From Pseudalgibacter alginicilyticus (GTDB taxonomy: Bacteria > Bacteroidota > Bacteroidia > Flavobacteriales > Flavobacteriaceae), in assembly GCF_001310225.1 (NCBI RefSeq), contig NZ_CP012898.1:3776001-3840000 (forward strand): 64,000 nucleotides of DNA, given 5' to 3'. Made by a program: the position numbers and the translations under genes. The notes beneath the pieces are model-generated. The model was given only the letters and a program-made list of their open reading frames with translations. It was not told the DNA's origin and made no database searches. Positions within the stretch are counted from its first letter, which is position 1; each line of letters starts with the position of its first letter. Positions 61,876 through 64,000 of this stretch are shown here, one piece after another.

Positions 61876-63888
61876 TTACCAGCTTTTTTTATTGTAATAT
61901 CCTTGTCTCAATTTAGCAATAACCTGTCTGTTTACTGCCTTACAAGGCGTAAAAAAGCTTGGATAAGTTATACAATCAGGGATCCCATTTTTAAAGGTCA
62001 ACACTGCGGTATCTCGTCTTCCTCCAGAAGAGGTTTCATATCTATAGTTTGCTTCAATTCGACTTGGAATATTACGACCTGATACCTTTTGAATGCTTTT
62101 TATAGTTACGTACCCAGGAACGTATTTAAACATCCAACTTTTAGAATCAGCATAAAATAAATCATTCATTAATTTGGAGTAATCAATTTCTGTAGAATAA
62201 TCTACACCTCCAGATGTTAATCGAGATGCATTATTCTGACCAAATGTTAAAGGGGGCTCGTTATAAATGTAAGCTATAATATTATTTTCAAGTCTCTTAA
62301 TCGCCTTACTTTCACAACCATTAATGGTTAAAAGCTTTTCTATATCGTCAATGATTTCTCTTGCTTTGAAAGCATCCTTGGTTATATCGCCTAAACGTTC
62401 TGGGTTTCCCAACATGCTGAAGTAATTTGCCAAGGTAGTTACCGTTTGAGCACTTGTGAGGGTTTCATAGGCTCTATACACTTTTGGTGAAGCAAAGATG
62501 CCTGTTGGAATTTTTCTATATTTAACACAAACTCTACTTATTTCAACTCCATATCCGTTGGTGGTAATTTGCTCTCGTTCACATTCAGATTTCATGAGCT
62601 GAATTTTGTCATTAGGAAGGCTTGATTTACAATTTCTACTAAATGCCCTTACATATCCACTGAAGACAGCACCAAATGCAGTTTCGTCTCTGGTGAAATC
62701 CAATTTATCAAATTCACCTTCAAATAGATGTTGAATTAATGATGCATGAGTCAAACCGGTAGTATTAATTGAAAAACGCTCTCCGCCATTTGTTTGAGCG
62801 GATTTTAAGGCTTGAACTCGTTGTTCTGCCAACTGAAGTTCTTTTTCTTTTTGACGTAACCGTGCTTCTTTTTCTTCCGCAGCTTGACGTTTTCTTTGAG
62901 CTTCTTGCCGTCTATTATTGTCAGCTAATCTGGCTCTGTTAACATAAGCTTTAGCTGCAGAAGTTCGAGAAACATTAAAGTCTAATCGGTCATTTTTTCT
63001 TTCAATTCCCACATTAAAGAAGTGAATATTAGTGGTATTTGAATAAGATGAGGGGGTAATGTATATTGCAAGTTCTTCTGTATTAGGTAAATATTTTAAG
63101 TTTTCATGTGCTCCAAATGATTTGTTTTTTAAACACTTTTTTAATTCATATTCAATATTTTCTATCCAACTTATGGCAGGATTGTCAAGAGAGAAGTTGC
63201 CAGTTTTTGGGTAAGTAAATGTTGCTTTAACCGAACGCTGATTAGGATTGGGATTTTCAGAATACACTTTGTATACACTTTTGTAGCCAGTTGACCCTAA
63301 ATTTACTTTACCTCTACTGCGTTTACCAGCTTCCTTAAGTACTTCTTCAAAATACGGGTTAAATAAAACTGGTACCTTTTGATAAGTTGATATCTTCCTG
63401 TATTTGCCTTGATAGGAGTATCCAACTTTCATTTCAAATTCTTGAGAAGAATTTTTTGGTATATTAAATTTTGATACTTTACTAATATTTAGTTTGATCT
63501 GACCGTTTTGTTCTCCCGCGGATTTAGCCATGTAATCAATTATCAATTCAGAACTTGATTCGTAAGTTATCGCTGTAAAATAAGAACGTTTTGGAGTGCC
63601 TCTTCCTTTTTTATTATCGTAGACCTCTAAAAGACCAACCATTGTCTTGGGGCGGATTGTCTTTTTAGCGACACGGTCATACAAATCCCGGTACTTGGTA
63701 TTGGGGTAGTTGTATACGAAAACATGTAATCGTACTAGAGATTTGCTTCTTGAAGTAGCTATTATCCCTTCATAAGCTCCGTTATAGCTAGAAGTAATTG
63801 TTACATCCTCTGCGTTTAAGGAATATGGTTTCTGAATTGAACTAAAAGCGAATAGTAATGTAAGTAAAATGTGATGTAAATTGGTCAT
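61876..63888 (-). CDS. Large exported protein with central coiled coil, unrecognised
   Basis: The 670-residue protein has a signal peptide (about 1-24). The N-terminal 300 residues are beta-rich. A strongly charged Glu/Arg/Gln coiled coil follows at about 325-372 (RRQEAQRKRQAAEEKEARLRQKEKEL). The C-terminal 290 residues contain paired Cys residues (SRNCKSSL, KSECERE, RVCVKY, NGCESK, PDCITY, FTPCKA) that could form disulfides outside the cytoplasm. I recognise no family. It stands alone with a 645-base gap downstream, and no consensus promoter is visible in 63889-64000, which contains no gene. Confidence 0.75.
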   Translation of the reverse strand: MTNLHHILLTLLFAFSSIQKPYSLNAEDVTITSSYNGAYEGIIATSRSKSLVRLHVFVYNYPNTKYRDLYDRVAKKTIRPKTMVGLLEVYDNKKGRGTPKRSYFTAITYESSSELIIDYMAKSAGEQNGQIKLNISKVSKFNIPKNSSQEFEMKVGYSYQGKYRKISTYQKVPVLFNPYFEEVLKEAGKRSRGKVNLGSTGYKSVYKVYSENPNPNQRSVKATFTYPKTGNFSLDNPAISWIENIEYELKKCLKNKSFGAHENLKYLPNTEELAIYITPSSYSNTTNIHFFNVGIERKNDRLDFNVSRTSAAKAYVNRARLADNNRRQEAQRKRQAAEEKEARLRQKEKELQLAEQRVQALKSAQTNGGERFSINTTGLTHASLIQHLFEGEFDKLDFTRDETAFGAVFSGYVRAFSRNCKSSLPNDKIQLMKSECEREQITTNGYGVEISRVCVKYRKIPTGIFASPKVYRAYETLTSAQTVTTLANYFSMLGNPERLGDITKDAFKAREIIDDIEKLLTINGCESKAIKRLENNIIAYIYNEPPLTFGQNNASRLTSGGVDYSTEIDYSKLMNDLFYADSKSWMFKYVPGYVTIKSIQKVSGRNIPSRIEANYRYETSSGGRRDTAVLTFKNGIPDCITYPSFFTPCKAVNRQVIAKLRQGYYNKKSW

Positions 63889-64000
63889 AATTATTTGGTT
63901 ATTAATAGTATTTTTCTATTTACAAATATTTTGGCAATTTCTCACAAATACTTTAACCTCGGTTGCTGTTGGTTTTAGGCATATGATTTGACCATATCGT

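Noticed and set aside
1-64000. CRISPR arrays, rRNA genes, prophage or replication origin
   Set aside because: No regularly spaced repeats, rRNA-like stretches, phage structural genes or DnaA-box clusters were seen on either strand.

Overview
The window is an AT-rich piece of a Flavobacteriaceae-type (Bacteroidota) chromosome. The evidence is two SusC/SusD operons each led by a FecI-like sigma factor and a FecR-like anti-sigma factor, a GldA/F/G-like ABC transporter, a decayed type IX secretion (T9SS) sorting domain, DUF4290-murA gene order, and promoters of the flavobacterial form TTG-N19-TAnnTTTG.

Layout. (1) 1-4953, minus strand: three overlapping envelope genes (1029-residue GT-C-like membrane protein, Ig-like exported protein, membrane-anchored protein cut by the window edge). 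Divergent from them, 5133-6314 encodes a receiver domain fused to a GT2 glycosyltransferase. (2) 6747-25006: sigma factor, anti-sigma, SusC, SusD, DUF4843 lipoprotein, small membrane protein, PKD-like lipoprotein, two paralogous GldF-GldG fusions flanking an ABC ATPase, and a periplasmic M16 protease. This is the most unusual locus. Its parts match, by analogy, the receptor/M16 protease/ABC transporter logic of the Pectobacterium Fus system and suggest uptake and processing of a protein or peptide rather than a glycan. (3) 25200-25600: a badly decayed IS3-family transposase. (4) 25870-34508: a second sigma/anti-sigma/SusC/SusD operon ending in a secreted calcineurin-like phosphoesterase, with a probable antisense RNA in the susC leader. 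(5) 34783-37221: TPR histidine kinase and response regulator, with a terminator-like hairpin spanning the kinase start codon. (6) 37382-38685: a coiled-coil lipoprotein, a T9SS-domain relic and tRNA-Met.

(7) 38818-47116 is housekeeping: START-like protein, class IV aminotransferase, YqgE, HU, Fmt, RecQ, a P-loop ATPase, DUF493, DUF4290 and MurA (with Asp in place of the fosfomycin-reactive Cys). (8) 47225-49832, minus: photolyase, SRPBCC protein, TspO and a small coiled-coil protein. (9) 50302-51147: DUF2911 protein. (10) 51224-57188, minus: secreted PIG-L deacetylase-like protein, an overlooked 31-residue membrane peptide, SSS symporter, Gfo/Idh/MocA oxidoreductase and HAD phosphatase, which read as one scavenging operon. 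(11) 57274-63888, minus: lipoprotein, a YHYH-protein pseudogene, aldo/keto reductase, amidohydrolase-NTF2 fusion and a large unrecognised exported protein.

All assignments come from reading motifs, gene order and sequence symmetry by eye. No database search or folding program was run.
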